The notes: a model not told the origin generated them from the letters alone. A DNA stretch of 64,000 bases from Anomaloglossus baeobatrachus (GCF_048569485.1 NC_134355.1:556025142-556089141), one strand, 5' to 3'. Shown: positions 19,379-31,428, counted from the first letter of the stretch. Translations and numbers: made by a program.

Positions 19379-21610
19379 AGTGACCAATATAGCCACCTTT
19401 CTTTATGATGACATTCAACAGCCTACCATCCATAGATTCTGTCAGTTGCTTGATCTGTTTACGATCAACATTGCGTGCAGCAGCCACCACAGCCTCCTAG
19501 ACACTGTTCCGAGAAGTGTACTGTTTTCCCTCCCTGTAGATCTCACATTTTATAAGGGACCACATGTTCTCTATGGGGTTCAGATCAGGTGAACAAGGGG
19601 GCTGTCGCGGGCGGGGAGGGCGCTACGCTCACCCACTACTCGGGTCCGGCTGCTGCTCGCTCGGTCGGTGGCTCAAGCGGTGGGCCGGATTCTGGGGGAC
19701 TCGAGCGGCGCTCCTTGCCCATGAGTGAAAGGGGTGGTTTGGTTTAGGGATATTGTCCGTGACGCCACCCACGGTTTGTGGTGAGGTTGGGACACCACCG
19801 CTGCTCTGTACGGGGATCCCGGGAGCGTTGACAGGGAGTAGCTGAGATGTTCTCTCCCCTCCGTGGGTAGGGGGTTTTGGTGGTCCCGGGGCCCGGTGGT
19901 GGAGGTCGGAAGGTGGGTTGCGGGGCCTGGCCGGGTGCAGGGTCGCGGGGCAGCGCAGTACTGGTAGTGGTACTTACTCAGCCAGTAATGCACACGGAGT
20001 CTCTGGTAAAACAAACGGCTGGATGGACGAGTCCCACAGACGGCTGCGGCGGTCACTCCCGGTAGGTTGGCGGTAACTGTCTCTCCCTGCACCGGTGTTC
20101 TGTTCTCGGCCCCAATGGCTTCCCACTGATAGCCCGCTCCCCAGCGGTATGTTGGCTAAGGGAGCCCCTGTTTGCCCGCAGGCTCTGGCCCTGGGAGCTC
20201 TAGCTCTGGCGGTAGCTTTCTCTCCCTCACGGTTTGGACGGTTGCCTTCAGTCGGGTCTTTATTGCTGGGAAACCCCGGAGGTTCCCGTCGCTGATGGAT
20301 TTGACCGGATTTACGGCGACTCCTAGCCTGGTCGGGGTCCATAGGCCCTGCCGGATGGTGCTGGCTTCTCTTCGCTTCCCGGTTCGGTACCGGCGGGCCA
20401 CCGCCCGTCCCCGGTCCTTACGGTTGTGCGTCAATCGGCCTCTCCTGCAGACGGTCACCACCGTCTGCCAACCTTGCTGTCAGGTGCCCGGGCCACATAC
20501 CCGGACACGGCCAGTCAGTTCCTCCACTACTACTTCCCTGACTCCTCTCACTTCTACACTCCCAACTGAACTCTCAACTGAACTGCTTCCTTTTCCCGCC
20601 TCCAGGACTGTGAACTCCTTGGTGGGTGGGGTCAACCGCCTGGCTCCACCCCACCTGGTGTGGACATCAGCCCCTGGAGGAAGGCAACAAGGATTTGTGT
20701 GTGCGGCTGATGTGCCTAAACGGGGTGTGGGGTGTGTTGTTGCAGTACCTGTGACGTCCTGGCTAGTCCAGGGCGCCACAGGGCTATGTCATTATTTTTT
20801 TCATCTTTTAGACCTTTACTGGCCAGCCACACTGGGGAGTAGTTGGATGCAAGTGATGGAGCATTGTCCCGCATCAAAATCATGTTTTTCTTGAACGATA
20901 CCGATTTCTTCCTGTACCACTGCTTGAAGAAGTTGTCTTCCAGAAACTGGCAGTAGGTCTGGGAGTTGAACTTCACTCCATCCTCAATGCGAAAGGTCCC
21001 ACAATTTCATACTTGATGATACCAGTCTGTACCAGTACCCAACCTCCACCTTGCTGGCGTCTCAGTCGGAGTGGCACTCTCTGCCCTTTACTGATCCAGC
21101 CTCTGGCCCATCCATCTGGCCCATCAAGAGTCACTCTCATTTCATCAGTCCATAAAACCTTTGAAAAATCAGTCTTAAGATATTTCTTGGCCCAGTCTTG
21201 TCGTTTTATCTTATGTTTCTTGTTCACAGGTGGTCGTTTTTCAGCCTTCCTTACCTTGGCCATGTTCCTGAGTATGGCACACCTTGTGCTTTTTGATACC
21301 CCAGTAAAGTTGCAGCTCTGAAATATGGCCAAACTGGTGGCAAATGGCATCTTGGCAGCTTCACGCTTGATTTTCCTCAATTCATGGTCAGTTATTTTAC
21401 GCCTTTTTTGCCCAACACGCTTCTTGCGACCCTGTTGGCTATTTGTCATGAAACGCTTGATTGTTCTGTGATCACGCTTCTAAAGTTTGACAATTTCAAG
21501 ACTACTGCATCCCTCTGCAAGACAACTCACAATTTTGGACTTTTCAGAGCCCGTCAAATCTCTCTTCTGACTGATTTTGCCAAAGGAAAGGAAGTTGCCC
21601 AATAATTAAG
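19379..21610 (-). pseudogene. Tc1/mariner transposase, decayed and interrupted
   Basis: Reading the minus strand, an N-terminal helix-turn-helix region comes first (SEKSKIVSCLAEGCSSLE near 21500), broken by a stop shortly after. A 158-residue frame at 21449-20973 carries the first catalytic Asp in KVLWTDEMRVTLDGPDGW. After a frame change, 20976-20790 carries the second Asp in MILMRDNAPS. After the inserted LTR, the SPDLNPIEN-type region with the third acidic residue continues from about 19602 down to 19379 (NVIIKKGGYIGH near its end). At least a stop, a frameshift and the LTR insertion inactivate it. Confidence 0.85.
19603..20780 (-). mobile_element. Solo LTR of the Gypsy family, target duplication GGGC
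   Basis: TGTCGCGGGCGGGG...GGGCGCCACA, about 1.18 kb, the inverse of the LTR type at 3867-5120. GGGC lies on both sides (19599-19602 and 20781-20784). It sits inside the coding part of the Tc1/mariner element, so it is younger than that element. Confidence 0.92.
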
Positions 21611-21793
21611 CACACCTTATATAGGGTGTTGATGTCCTTACACCACACCCCTCCTCATTACAGAGATGCACATCACCTGATTTACTTAATTGGTAGTTGG
21701 CTCTCAAGACTATATAGCTTTGAGTAGGACAGCATGTATAAAAAGTATCGTGATCAAAATACTCATTTGCCTAATAATTCTGCACACAGTGTA

Positions 21794-23199
21794 CATTTGC
21801 ATCGCATGAACCTACACCTTCCAGTACATCCTCAACAATGGTAAGTAGATATTTGGAGTTATTAGTCATCGGATAGTGGACCATACAGGGACCATAGTAC
21901 TGATGAAAATGAGTCACTATCACAAATAAACGTTTACATCCAGGTACCTTATATAGATGACGTTGTCTCTGATCAGTCATTCTCTCTTTTGTTCACCTTG
22001 TCCAGACTCCATCGTGACTTTGCACATGCACCGTGTTATAGGAATTTTCATAGCTTCGTATTGATTTTTTTTAGCTGAATTTTATAAGTAATCTTAACTG
22101 TCTGTATTCATTATCTACTCATTTACGTATGTTCTTCTTCTCTGATATAACTTAAGTCTGCATTATGTATGCAAAGATTAGTAATGTACTCTTCTAAAAT
22201 AAATTAGGGTAAATCAGACAAGTTCCTTTTTGCTGCTTTGCTCTGAATGTATTGCTATAAAAAAGTAGATGTAACACTGGAAAAGACAGACGCTCCTTTC
22301 ATATTGATCCTGAAAAGTGATTTTGAAATGTCTCCTCATATATGAGAATAAAATCTTCAACGAGAACAGGTCTTCGGCTACCTTGATGGATAAATAAGAA
22401 ATTCTCCTGTCACACAGCTCATCTCTAAGGACTTCCATCTTCTCCAGTCTTACGCAGCACCTTCCGACGCAATACCCTTAAAAATAGCAGTGTCATTATA
22501 CTACTCCTGGATAAAAATAGCTGCCTTTCGCTGTGCCCCTGAATAAATTGCTCCTCATTGTGTTCCCTGCACAAAATATGACCCCAGAATGTCCATCTTA
22601 TGGTACATGGCCTCCACACTCCCCTCTTCTTTCCATACTGGGCCCCATCGTCACACTGTCCTCTCACAATATGTCGCCTAATATTGCCCAGTCTCTATAC
22701 TCTGCCCTCTCATCACACCCCCCTCCTCGGCATACTGTCCCCTCATTGCTATGGCCTTATACTGTTCCCCTATTTTTCCCCCTTTCTATACCCCCCACAC
22801 TCCTCTACCTCAGTCCATACTGTCTTCTCACTATCTCAGCACACGCACACATCCCCCCTTGCTCACCATACTGTGTCCTCATTTTTCTCCCCCCTCGCTC
22901 CCAATACCATGAACTAAAATTTCTCCCCTCTTGATTGCTCCCCATACAGTGTCAAAATACATTCCCCATCACTCCCCATACTGTATCTGTATTCTTTTCC
23001 CCCACCCTCTCTCCCCATACTGTGTACTGAAATTTATTCTCCACATTGTTTGCTCTTCTATACTGGTGTACGTATACATTCCTCCTACCCTCTCTCCCCA
23101 TACTGTGTACTGAAATTTCTTTGCCCCTTCGCCTAATTACAATAATTCTTCGGTGTTCTCAGCTCCACTAGAGCACTTGCCACACCAAACGTCTGACTC
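21794..23199. other. No gene; degenerate CCCCATACTGTG repeats
   Basis: From 22560 to about 23115 the sequence is pyrimidine-rich with irregular repeats of 'tccccatactgt'. The stretch 21794-22560 is AT-rich with only short open frames, none with a recognisable domain. Confidence 0.5.
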
Positions 23200-23203
23200 T
23201 TAA

Positions 23204-23701
23204 GCCTGCTTTATACGGTACGATCTATCGTGCAATTTGAAGATCGATACCCGCCCCCGTCGTTTGTGCATCACGGGCAATTAGTTGCCTATGGCGCACA
23301 GTCGTTAACCCCCGTCACACGCACTTACCTGCTGTGCGACACAGCGGCCGGCCAAAAGAAGCGGAGGGGCGAAGATGAGCGGGACGTAAACATCCCGCCC
23401 ACCTCCTTCCTTCCGCATAGCCGGCGGGTGCCGAGGGATGGAGGTAAGTTGCGGTTCATCGTTCCCGGGGTGTTACATGGAGCGGCGTGTGCTACCCCGG
23501 GAACGATGAGCAACCGCTGCCATTTTAATTAAACGAGATTATGAAATCGAGCGACGAGTACACGACTCACGATTTGTAAGCGATACTGAGTCGCTCGGAG
23601 GTGTCACTCAGCCCGACGTCGCAAGCGATGCCGGATGTGCGTCACAAAAAACGTGACCCCGACGATCTATCGCATGATAGATCGTCTCGTGTAAAGCACC
23701 C
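23204..23701. mobile_element. TTAA-type MITE, family 'AGGGTGCTTTA', copy 1
   Basis: Ends GCCTGCTTTATACGGTACGA and the inverse TCGTGTAAAGCACCC, with TTAA or a worn TTAA at each side. The interior shares GATACCCGCCCCCGTCG and 'cccgcccacctccttccttcc' with the other copies. About 500 bp, no coding capacity. It has the same orientation as the copy at 56488. TTAA duplication points to piggyBac or Kolobok mobilisation. Confidence 0.75.
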
Positions 23702-24281
23702 TTTAGCCCTGAAGAAATCAGTCTTGCATGGCGGTACACGTGGAGACATTACACCTCTCTTTTTTTCATTTTCATCCGGAGGTTTCACCAGATCTTTTTC
23801 ATTTGCTCACATATTTTCTCTTGTGCTTTTATAAATGTATTTGTTTTCTCTGCAGTGGTTGCCATCAACATAGATTCACACATGCTGTGTATTCCTCATG
23901 TGTGTAGTGTCTGATAAAGGCTGCTGTACTGTGTTTGCCTGCTGTCTCAGACATTTGTTACTCTTTTTGGATTACCCTTTAACTCGACTGTTTTCATCTG
24001 CATCTACCACTCTCTGCAAATCATGTATTTGGTTGTTTTCCTTAGGGCTTTTCTCACATTCTGGATGGTGGAGGAGAGGTGTGGTTCCTGCCAGCTTACC
24101 CGGTTTGACTTGTGTCCAGCTATATGCTTTTTAAGTGTTTTAATGTGTGCCTTTGTCTATTTCTATGTTAATAAAATGACATTTTACCACGTTGGTGGTC
24201 CCAGTTGTCATATACACATTCTTTTCTCTTTTTTTTTTTTTTTTCTTCTATTGCTTCATTTTACGATGTATTATTGACTAA
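23702..24281. other. No gene recognised
   Basis: AT- and T-rich spacer with only short open frames and a poly-T run near 24230. No repeat ends could be defined. Confidence 0.4.
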
Positions 24282-24852
24282 AGGGGGCTTTACACGCTGC
24301 GACATTGCTAATGCGGAGTCGTTGGGGTCACGGAATTTGTGACGCACATCCGGCCGCATTAGCGATGTTGCTGCGTGTGACACCGATGAGCGATTTTGCA
24401 TCGTTGCAAAAACGTGCAAAATCGCTAATCGGTGACATGGGGGTCCATTCTTGATTATCGTTACTGCAGCAGTAACGATGTAGTTCGTCGCTCCTGCGGT
24501 AGCACACATCGCTATGTGTGACGCCGCAGGAACGAGGAACCTCTCCTTACCTGCCTCCCGGCCGCTATGCGGAAGGAAGGAGGTGGGCGGGATGTTACGT
24601 CCCGCTCAGCTCCGCCCCTCCGCTGCTATTGGGCGGCCGCTCAGTGACGTTGCTGTGACGCCACACGGACCGCCCCCTTAGAAAGGAGGCGGTTCGCCGG
24701 TCACAGCGACGTCGCCGGGCAGGTAAGTATGTGTGACGGGTCTGGGCGATGTTGTGCGGCACGGGCAGCGATTTGCCCGTGTCGCGTAACAGATGGGGGC
24801 GGGTACCCACGCTAGCGATATCGGGACCGATATCGCAGCGTGTAAAGTAGCC
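24282..24852. mobile_element. TTAA-type MITE, family 'AGGGTGCTTTA', copy 2
   Basis: Inverted ends AGGGGGCTTTACACGCTGCG and CGCAGCGTGTAAAGTAGCCT. Interior motifs are shared with copies 1, 3 and 4, in the opposite orientation to copy 1. The flanking tetranucleotides are worn from TTAA. Confidence 0.75.
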
Positions 24853-25393
24853 TTTAGATAACAAAATACAATGTAATGTAGTGCCCTCTATTTTTTCTTT
24901 TTCTTTTAAAAAAAACACTTCTGTCGATGCAGCGCTGAGGAGTGACGTCAGCAGTATGATCGGTGGACCGGATCACACTGCTGTTGTCCCGCTGACCCGA
25001 AGTTCCAGCTGTCAGCGGTTCAATTGTACTTGTGTCTGAAAGATGCAGTGGTCAGAAGTGTCTGCATCAGGCAGCGCAACGGCACCTCCCTGCCAGCTGC
25101 GCCCTGGGGAAATTCCCCGTCTGCCCCCCTCTTTAGACCACTGATCATGATGACTAGTCTCAGCCACCTCTCAAAGTCGCACACTGTGAGAAGTGAAATG
25201 TAGTCCACATTTGACAAGAACTACCCCATCATTACACCAGTTTCATTTTTTTTTTAAAGCCTAGTAAGTAACCTCTATTCCATTTATAAAACTGTTAGAG
25301 GTAAATACAATATGGATGGGTCGCTGCTGTGTGCTTGTTCCCTAGACCAAAATTTGCTAGCCAGCCCCTGCTTGTAAAGTAATATTTCAGTCT
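24853..25393. other. No gene recognised
   Basis: Intergenic spacer; short open frames only, with no domain or repeat ends visible. Confidence 0.4.
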
Positions 25394-25490
25394 AAGGCGG
25401 GCGTCACACTTGTGACTGTAAAACCGGTCCGATTCTCATGCTAGAAAGTAGTATGAGCTCTGTCCGAGTGTTGATCCGTGGGCAATGCAA

Positions 25491-25790
25491 CTGTACTGCC
25501 CCCGTACCAGCAGCCGAGCTGCTCGGCTCCGGATCCGCAGTGGCTCGAGGGGTCTCTGGACCCGGGGGTCGTGCGGACACTCAAATAAAAAGGGGCGTAA
25601 TATGTACAGGGGATTGTTGCAGACACTTTATGACACCACCCACGGTGTGTGAAAAGGTGAAGTACCACCGCTGCTGTTGGGGAGCACCGGGGGCGATGGA
25701 ATGGCAGCTGGATGTTAACCCCTCCGTGGGTAGGGGTGGATGCCCCGGGGCTCAGTGTCCAGAACACGGGGAATGACGTAGGCCGGAGGT
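25491..25790 (-). mobile_element. Truncated Gypsy-family LTR
   Basis: Matches the minus-strand LTRs at 1246 and 60890 over the 'gcagccgagctgctcgg', 'ggtctctggacccgggggtc' and 'aacccctccgtgggtagggg' blocks, then stops. The distal two thirds of the LTR are missing. Confidence 0.7.
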
Positions 25791-25859
25791 GGCGTGCTGG
25801 GACGGACCGGGGGATGTTGGTGTGTGGGATGGTGTGTGGGACGGACCGGGGGTTGTTTT

Positions 25860-26300
25860 TAGGGTGGGGGGCTCCCCATAACGTGGAGCTTCCCCATCCT
25901 GAGAATACCAGCCTTCAGCCGTATGGCTTTACCTTGGCTGGTATGAAAATTGGGGGGACCTCACGCCGTTTTTTTTTAATTACTTATTTATTTTACTGCA
26001 CGATATAGACCCGCCCACCGGCAGCTGTGATTGGTTGCAGTGAGACAGCTGTCACTCAATGTGGGTGGCGTGTCTAACTGCAACCAATCATAGGCGCCGG
26101 TGGGCGGGGAAAGCAGTGAATACGAGATGGAATAATGAGCAGCCGACATTTTCAAAAGAGGAAAAGCCGCCGGAGCTTTGTGACAGCTGTGCAGCAACAC
26201 GCCGGTGATCGAAGAGGAAGAGACCACCAGAGAGAGATAGAGACCGACTGGCAGAGAGAGATTGACCGACATCGACAGACTCATTCATTTACAGTGTTCT
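25860..26300. repeat. Fragment of foldback repeat FB1
   Basis: Shares with 34830-35110 and 54510-54830 the blocks 'gagaataccagcc', 'gacccgcccaccgg', 'gcaaccaatca' (or its inverse) and 'cacgccggtgatcg'. It represents only an outer part of the repeat. Confidence 0.6.
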
Positions 26301-26606
26301 CTGCTACATGCGATAAATGTATTTAGAAAAACGCATGTCACTAGGATGGTCTGTGTGCCGTCCGTGTGACATCCGTTTTTTTTCTCGCACCCATAGACTT
26401 GCCTTGGAGTGACTCGCGCAAGAAACTCTAAAAGCATGCTGCGATTTTTTTCTCAGTCCTATTTGAGCTGAGAAAAAAAAGCAGATCGGAGTTGCCTTAT
26501 TGATTAACATTGGTTCGAGTGCAATGTGAGATTTTATCGCATTGCACTTGTGCGAGTCAATGCAAGTGTGACGCCGGCCTAAGCCAGATCTTTCTTCCAC
26601 CATTAA

Positions 26607-27193
26607 AGGGTGCTTTAAATGCTACGACATCACTAATGATATATCGTCGGGGTCACGTCGTTAGTGACGCACATCCGACGCCGTTAGCGACATCGCAGCT
26701 TGTGACACCAAGGAGCGACGATCAACGATCGCAAAAATGTCAATAATTGTTAATTGTTGACACATCGCTCCTTTTCATAATATCTTTGGTGGTGCATGCC
26801 GCTGGTTGTTCGTCGTTCCTGCGGCACCACACATCTCTATGTGTGACACCGCAGGAATGACGAACATCTCCTTACCTGCGTCCACCGGCAATGAGGAAGG
26901 AAGGAGGTGGGCGGCATGTTACCGCCGCTCATCTCCGCCCCTCCTCTGCTATTGGGCAGCCGCTTAGTGACGCCACAGTGACGTTGCTATGATGCCGAAC
27001 GCACCTCCCCCTTGAAGGGATTGTTCAGCGGTCACAGCGACGTCGCTGAAAAGGTATGTGGGTGTGACACTGACGTAGCGATAATGTTCGCTACGGCAGC
27101 GATCACCAAATGTCGCACGAACGACGGGGGCGGGTGCTATCGCGCACGACATTGCTAGCTATCGCTAGTGATGTCGCAACGTGTAAAGCACCC
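26607..27193. mobile_element. TTAA-type MITE, family 'AGGGTGCTTTA', copy 3
   Basis: Exact TTAA at 26603-26606 and 27194-27197. Ends AGGGTGCTTTAAATGCTACG and its inverse ACGTGTAAAGCACCC. The interior is like copy 2 in the same orientation. This copy gives the clearest TTAA duplication of the family. Confidence 0.82.
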
Positions 27194-27333
27194 TTAACTC
27201 TTTTGGGCCTCCTTCACACATCCATACAAAACACAAATGTTTTGCATGGTCCATGGTGAAGATGTGTGTGTTCCATGTGCTGTCCCTGTGCTATCCATGT
27301 GACATCCGGATAGTACATGGACACCATGACTTA

Positions 27334-28744
27334 CAAGTGCTTCTCAATAAATTAGAATATCATCAAAAAGTTATTTCAGTTATTCAATACAAAAAGTAAA
27401 ATGCATATATTATATAGAGTCATTACACTCAGAAGGATCTATTTCAAGTGTTTATTCTGTTAATGTTGATGATTACGGCTTTTAGCCAATGAAAACCCAA
27501 AAGTCATTATCTCAGAACATTAGAATATTATATAAGACCAACTGAAAAAATGATTTTAAACTCAGAAATGTTAGTGTCTACTGTAAAGCCTGTACAGTAA
27601 ATGCCTCAATACTTGGTCGGGGCTCCTTTTGCATGAATTACTGCATCAATGCAGCGTGGCATGAAGGCGATAAGCCTGTGGCACTGCTGAGGTGTTATGG
27701 AAGCCCAGGTTGCTTTGATAGCAGCCTTCAGCTCGTCTGCATTGTTGGGTCTGGTGTCTCATCTTCCTCTTGACAATATCCCATAGATTCTCTATGGGGT
27801 TTAGGTCAGAGGAGTTTTCTGGCCAATTAAGCACAGTGATACTGTGGTTATTAAACCAGGTATTGAAACTTTTGTCATTATGGACAGGTGTCAAGTCCTG
27901 CTGGAAAATTAAATCTCCATCTCCAAAAAGCTTGTCAGCAGAGGGAAGTGCTTTAAAATTTTCTGGCAGATGGCTGCGGTGACTTTGGTCTTGATAAAAC
28001 ACAATGGACCTACACAGGTAGATACTTTCATCTGAAAACAATGCCTTGGACCACTGAGCAACAGTCCAGTTCTTTTCCGCCTTGGCCCAGGTAAGACACT
28101 TCTGGCGTTGTTTATTGGTCATGATGGCTTGACACAAGGAATGTAACAGTTGTAGCCCATGTTCTGGATACGTCTGTGTGTGGTGGCTCTTGAAGCACTG
28201 ACTCCAGCAGCAGTCCACTCCTTGTGAATCTCCCCCAAGTTATTGAATGGCCTTTTCTTAACAATCCTATCATAGCTGCGGTTATCCCAGTTGCTTGTGC
28301 ACCTTTTTCTACCACACTTTTTCCTTCCACTTAACTTTCCATTAATATGCATGGATACAGCACTCTGAACAGCCAGCTTCTTTAGCAATGATCTTTTGTG
28401 GCTTACCCTCCTTGTGGAGTGTGTCAATGACTGCCTGCTGGACATCTGTCAAGTCAGCAGTTTTCTCCATAATTGTGTAGCCTAGTGAATTGGACTAAGG
28501 GACCATTTTAAGTGCTTCAGAAGCCTTTGCAGGTGTTTTGTGGTAATTATTCTAATTTTATAGAACTAATGACTTTTGGGTTTTCATTGTCTGTAAGCCA
28601 CAATCATCAAAATTAACAGAAATAAACAGTTGAAATAGATCACTCTGTTTGTAATGACTCTATATAATATGTTTCACTTTTTGTATTGAATTACTGAAAT
28701 AAATTAACTTTTTGATAATATTCTAATTTATTGAGAAACACTTG
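27334..28744 (-). mobile_element. Tc1-like element, family 'CAAGTGC...AATTAGAATAT'
   Basis: Inverted ends CAAGTGCTTCTCAATAAATT and AATTTATTGAGAAACACTTG, 1,411 bp. TA on the left; TT on the right, a worn duplication. Same family as the element at 57352-58868 but in the opposite orientation. Confidence 0.88.
27600..28475 (-). pseudogene. Tc1-like transposase, decayed
   Basis: Read on the minus strand: an N-terminal DNA-binding part with SLLKKLAVQSAVSMHINGKL and SGRKKCGRKRCTSNWDN, a bipartite helix-turn-helix ending RATTHRRIQNMGYNCYIPCV, then KQRQKCLTWAKAEKNWTVAQ, the first Asp in ALFSDESIYL, the second Asp near LIFQQDLTPVHNDKS, and the third acidic residue in NSSDLNPIENLWDIVKRKMR. These pieces fall in at least two frames with internal damage, so no intact protein is made. 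Domain order and size match Tc1 transposases (about 340 residues). Confidence 0.88.
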
Positions 28745-29515
28745 TTCCTGTCTCCGTGGCTGCTGTTACATCCGGGTCCGCAGTCAGTGCTGTGAGTATG
28801 TATGAGCATAATGAGCGGCCCCGAAGCAACAGCAGAGACCGCGGCGCTGGAGGTAGGTATAAAAATTATTTATTTTTAAGTATCCTGTGTTTTCTCCGGT
28901 ACGTGTCACACTGATGTTACAAGGATCACAGAAGTGTGCAGTCCATGTGACACCCGTGCTGCCAGCAGAAAACGGATATGTCTTTGTGTGGAGAACATGG
29001 GCACACAGTCCACGTGAAAACACAGATGTGTGATCAAGACAATTGATTTTAATGGGTCCACGTGAGTCCGTGTCTCTGATACATGTGAATATGGACGTCA
29101 CATGTACCGGAGACACAGATGTGTGAAGGAGGCCTTATTGTGTAGGAATTAAATTGAAACTGCAGTAGGATTGGCACTTTAAAAAAAAGTGTAGTCCACA
29201 ATGCTTTTAGGTCTCGATGAAAACAAGAACAACACCAAAAAGAAGTGGCTCAGTCTGGGTTTCCATCTGAATCCTGTTTTGGGTGGAACATAGATACAAA
29301 CCCAAATTCAGGGCTCAGCATAGAGCACAATGTGAACTTTAGCCTCATACAATTTTTTGGACTGGTTAGACAACGTTACAGATCTTTGAATTATGACCAG
29401 GGAATTAGCTAAACTAAAATCTTGACTCCCCTGCCCCTGGATTGGCTGAATCCCTAATCAAAGCTCCAGACTAATCTTTTTAATGAGTTGAATATTGACT
29501 TTTGGCAATAGTGAC

Positions 29516-30597
29516 TGTAGTGCCCCTGAAGCCATCAGGGAGCTGCAAGGTACTGCATCCCCACCAGGATGCAGGGCCTACCCCCAGGGACCCAGAAGAC
29601 CAGTGCTGGTAACAACAAAAACATTCCAAACAATCCCTGTTTTATCCCCAATTTCCCCATTGACTGGTGGAAGGCTAGGGTTAGTTTGACCCAATGGATG
29701 GCCACAGAGAAGTAGAGCCATTCCAGTCCACTAGATGACCAGGTGGGAGGGGCAGACAGTGGACAGTCAGAGAGGAGTCGAGTGGAGAGAATCGTCGTGA
29801 CGGATGGACTGACCAGAGTGTAACGGTGACCTGAGGGCCCAGGCGGTTGGTTGCTGGTGGAGTACGGTGGAGTGCTCCTGGAACCATAGCACCAATGAGG
29901 TACAGAATCCTAGGTCACACAAATGCTCCAGGCAGGCCTAATAAAATCTGCACATTGAGGGGACCATCAAGGAGCTCACTGACCTTGATGTTCGGGACTC
30001 AGTAGCAACGGGAGAACCGGGGAACAGGACCAGAGACTCCGACCCCAAAGGGTTCACGCTACTGTCATATGGACTACCGTTGAGGGACTACCACGAGGGG
30101 ACCCCCAGATGCTCCAAGCCATGGGGACCCACCAAGTAAAGACAGGTGCAGGGGAAAGAAGCCACCAGGTCACTAAACCGGCACTGGGACTAAGGGGACC
30201 AGAGGTCAAGACTAGGCTTATCTCGGGTAACCAGTCTCCATCTTACTGTGTTTAAAGGAACCAGTTACACTGCAACCCCTTGTGTGGCCTACCTTCTTTC
30301 TGCACCCATCTACACCACCTATCCTCTGGGGCCCGGCCCTACTTGCGGAGGGCTTAACACCCAGGCTGCTATCAACACCAGCCCCAGTAGTGAGAACTGT
30401 GCAGCGGCGTCTCCATCCATATAGCCACAACCTGCAAGTGGCGTCTTGTATAAACTTTCATTTAATCTCCCCTGTAAATACAGTATATCCCTTTTAAAAA
30501 GTGTCCCCAGGACACGTAACCGAGCAAGGGCCACCAAGTGACATTTCCCCAGCAATAAACCACCCGGAACCGAGAATCCCATAACCCTGGGCGACAC
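29516..30597 (+). mobile_element. Diverged LTR-like block, probably Gypsy family
   Basis: Starts TGTAGTGCCCCTGAAGCCAT and ends near CTGGGCGACA. Overall layout, length (about 1.08 kb) and the late motifs 'ctggggcccggccctact' and 'gcaagtggcgtc' parallel the plus-strand LTRs at 3867 and 51180. An AATAAA lies near 30553. No target duplication could be found, so this is an older or different subfamily. Confidence 0.5.
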
Positions 30598-30797
30598 TTC
30601 ACCATAATAGGTGGCACCTGGGAAACCTTTCTCTTCCTTCTGGAGAAGAGCTCATTTACATCGCATGTATTTAGCTCACCAACACAAGGTAATGCGATCG
30701 ATTATGTAGACATTCCCCTGACATGAGCATACTAATCTAACAAACATCACTGTTTATGTGGCTGCTATTTCTAAGTGATGGCATTAAACCATCATTG

Positions 30798-30955
30798 AAG
30801 ATTGTAAGCTCTTTCGAGCAGAGTTATTATTTTTCCTTTTAATTATTGTATTTTCTATGATTGTTGCTTATGACTGTTTTTATATGGACCTCTGTATTGT
30901 GAAGAGCTGCGGAATATGTTGGTGCTATATAAAGATTATTATTATTATTTATATT
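30798..30955 (+). repeat. L2-like LINE/SINE 3' tail with (ATT)n end
   Basis: The 'gattgtaagctctttcgagcag' start and 'gctgcggaatatgttggtgc' followed by tatataaagattattatt are the tail that many vertebrate L2-type elements share. It is a 5'-truncated copy with no coding part. Confidence 0.65.
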
Positions 30956-31299
30956 CTTTGGAATTCTTTTGCTAATTGCATTTTGGGCGGAATCCCTGTA
31001 ATTCCGCACCATCTTCAGTTCTGTCCTGATCCTCCTTATTATTAAGGTGAATGAATGATGGACTGGGAACTGAGGTCACTATGTCATGATCTTCCCAATG
31101 TAAGTGCACATAAAATATGCACACGTATACTTCTAAATGTGAGTAAATCCAGCGTTCAGTGCAGAGAAGTCAGCAGAATTGCTTCCGCGTCTTTAATTCC
31201 TATCACATGCTTGGGCTGTGCAGGAGTTAATTCTTTCCCTGATCCGGCTACATCACAGCATCTGATGAATTTCAGACGTCGAAAAAAAACCCACTCTGT

Positions 31300-31428
31300 C
31301 CAATCAGAAGCCGCAGTCGGCAGCAAATCAGGATCCTTCTTGCATCCTGTATGTGTGAGTGTGTGGGTACCAGACCGCTCCATCTGCCCTGGTATATTAA
31401 GGTCAGGACCATGTGTGCGATTCAGTGT
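31300..31428 (+). promoter_or_regulatory. Candidate promoter of the acyltransferase gene
   Basis: CCAATCAG at 31300-31307 and a TATA-like TATATTAA at 31393-31400 lie in the spacing usual for an RNA polymerase II core promoter. They predict a start site near 31420-31430, about 30 bp before the ATG at 31456. The region is repeat-free compared with its surroundings. Position and motifs only; no expression evidence. Confidence 0.45.

Larger units (their letters stand above)
19052..21791 (-). mobile_element. Tc1/mariner element split by a solo LTR
   Basis: Terminal inverted repeats CACCGTGTGCAGAATTATTA and its near-exact inverse ending ATTCTGCACACAGTG, flanked by TA on both sides (19050-19051 and 21792-21793). 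Without the LTR at 19603-20780 it is about 1.56 kb, the usual Tc1/mariner size. A second inner copy of the gtgcagaattattagg motif near 19240 suggests doubled transposase-binding sites or a rearranged left end. Confidence 0.9.
25395..26579. mobile_element. Composite TA-flanked MITE with nested pieces
   Basis: The outer ends AAGGCGGGCGTCACACTTG and CAAGTGTGACGCCGGCCT are inverse of each other and flanked by TA. Only about 95 bp at the left and 260 bp at the right are MITE-like. The middle holds an LTR fragment (25491-25790) and part of a foldback repeat (25860-26300). Confidence 0.65.
27206..29136. mobile_element. MITE split by a Tc1 element
   Basis: Ends GGGCCTCCTTCACACATC and the inverse GATGTGTGAAGGAGGCC. 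Without the Tc1 at 27334-28744 it is about 520 bp. It has repeated 'catgtgacatcc' and 'tgtgacacccg' motifs. The target duplication is unclear. From 29137 to 29515 nothing is recognised. Confidence 0.6.

Noticed and set aside
22533-23113. Proline- and serine-rich frames in the CCCCATACTGTG region
   Set aside because: They follow a degenerate pyrimidine-rich repeat and have no recognisable domain.
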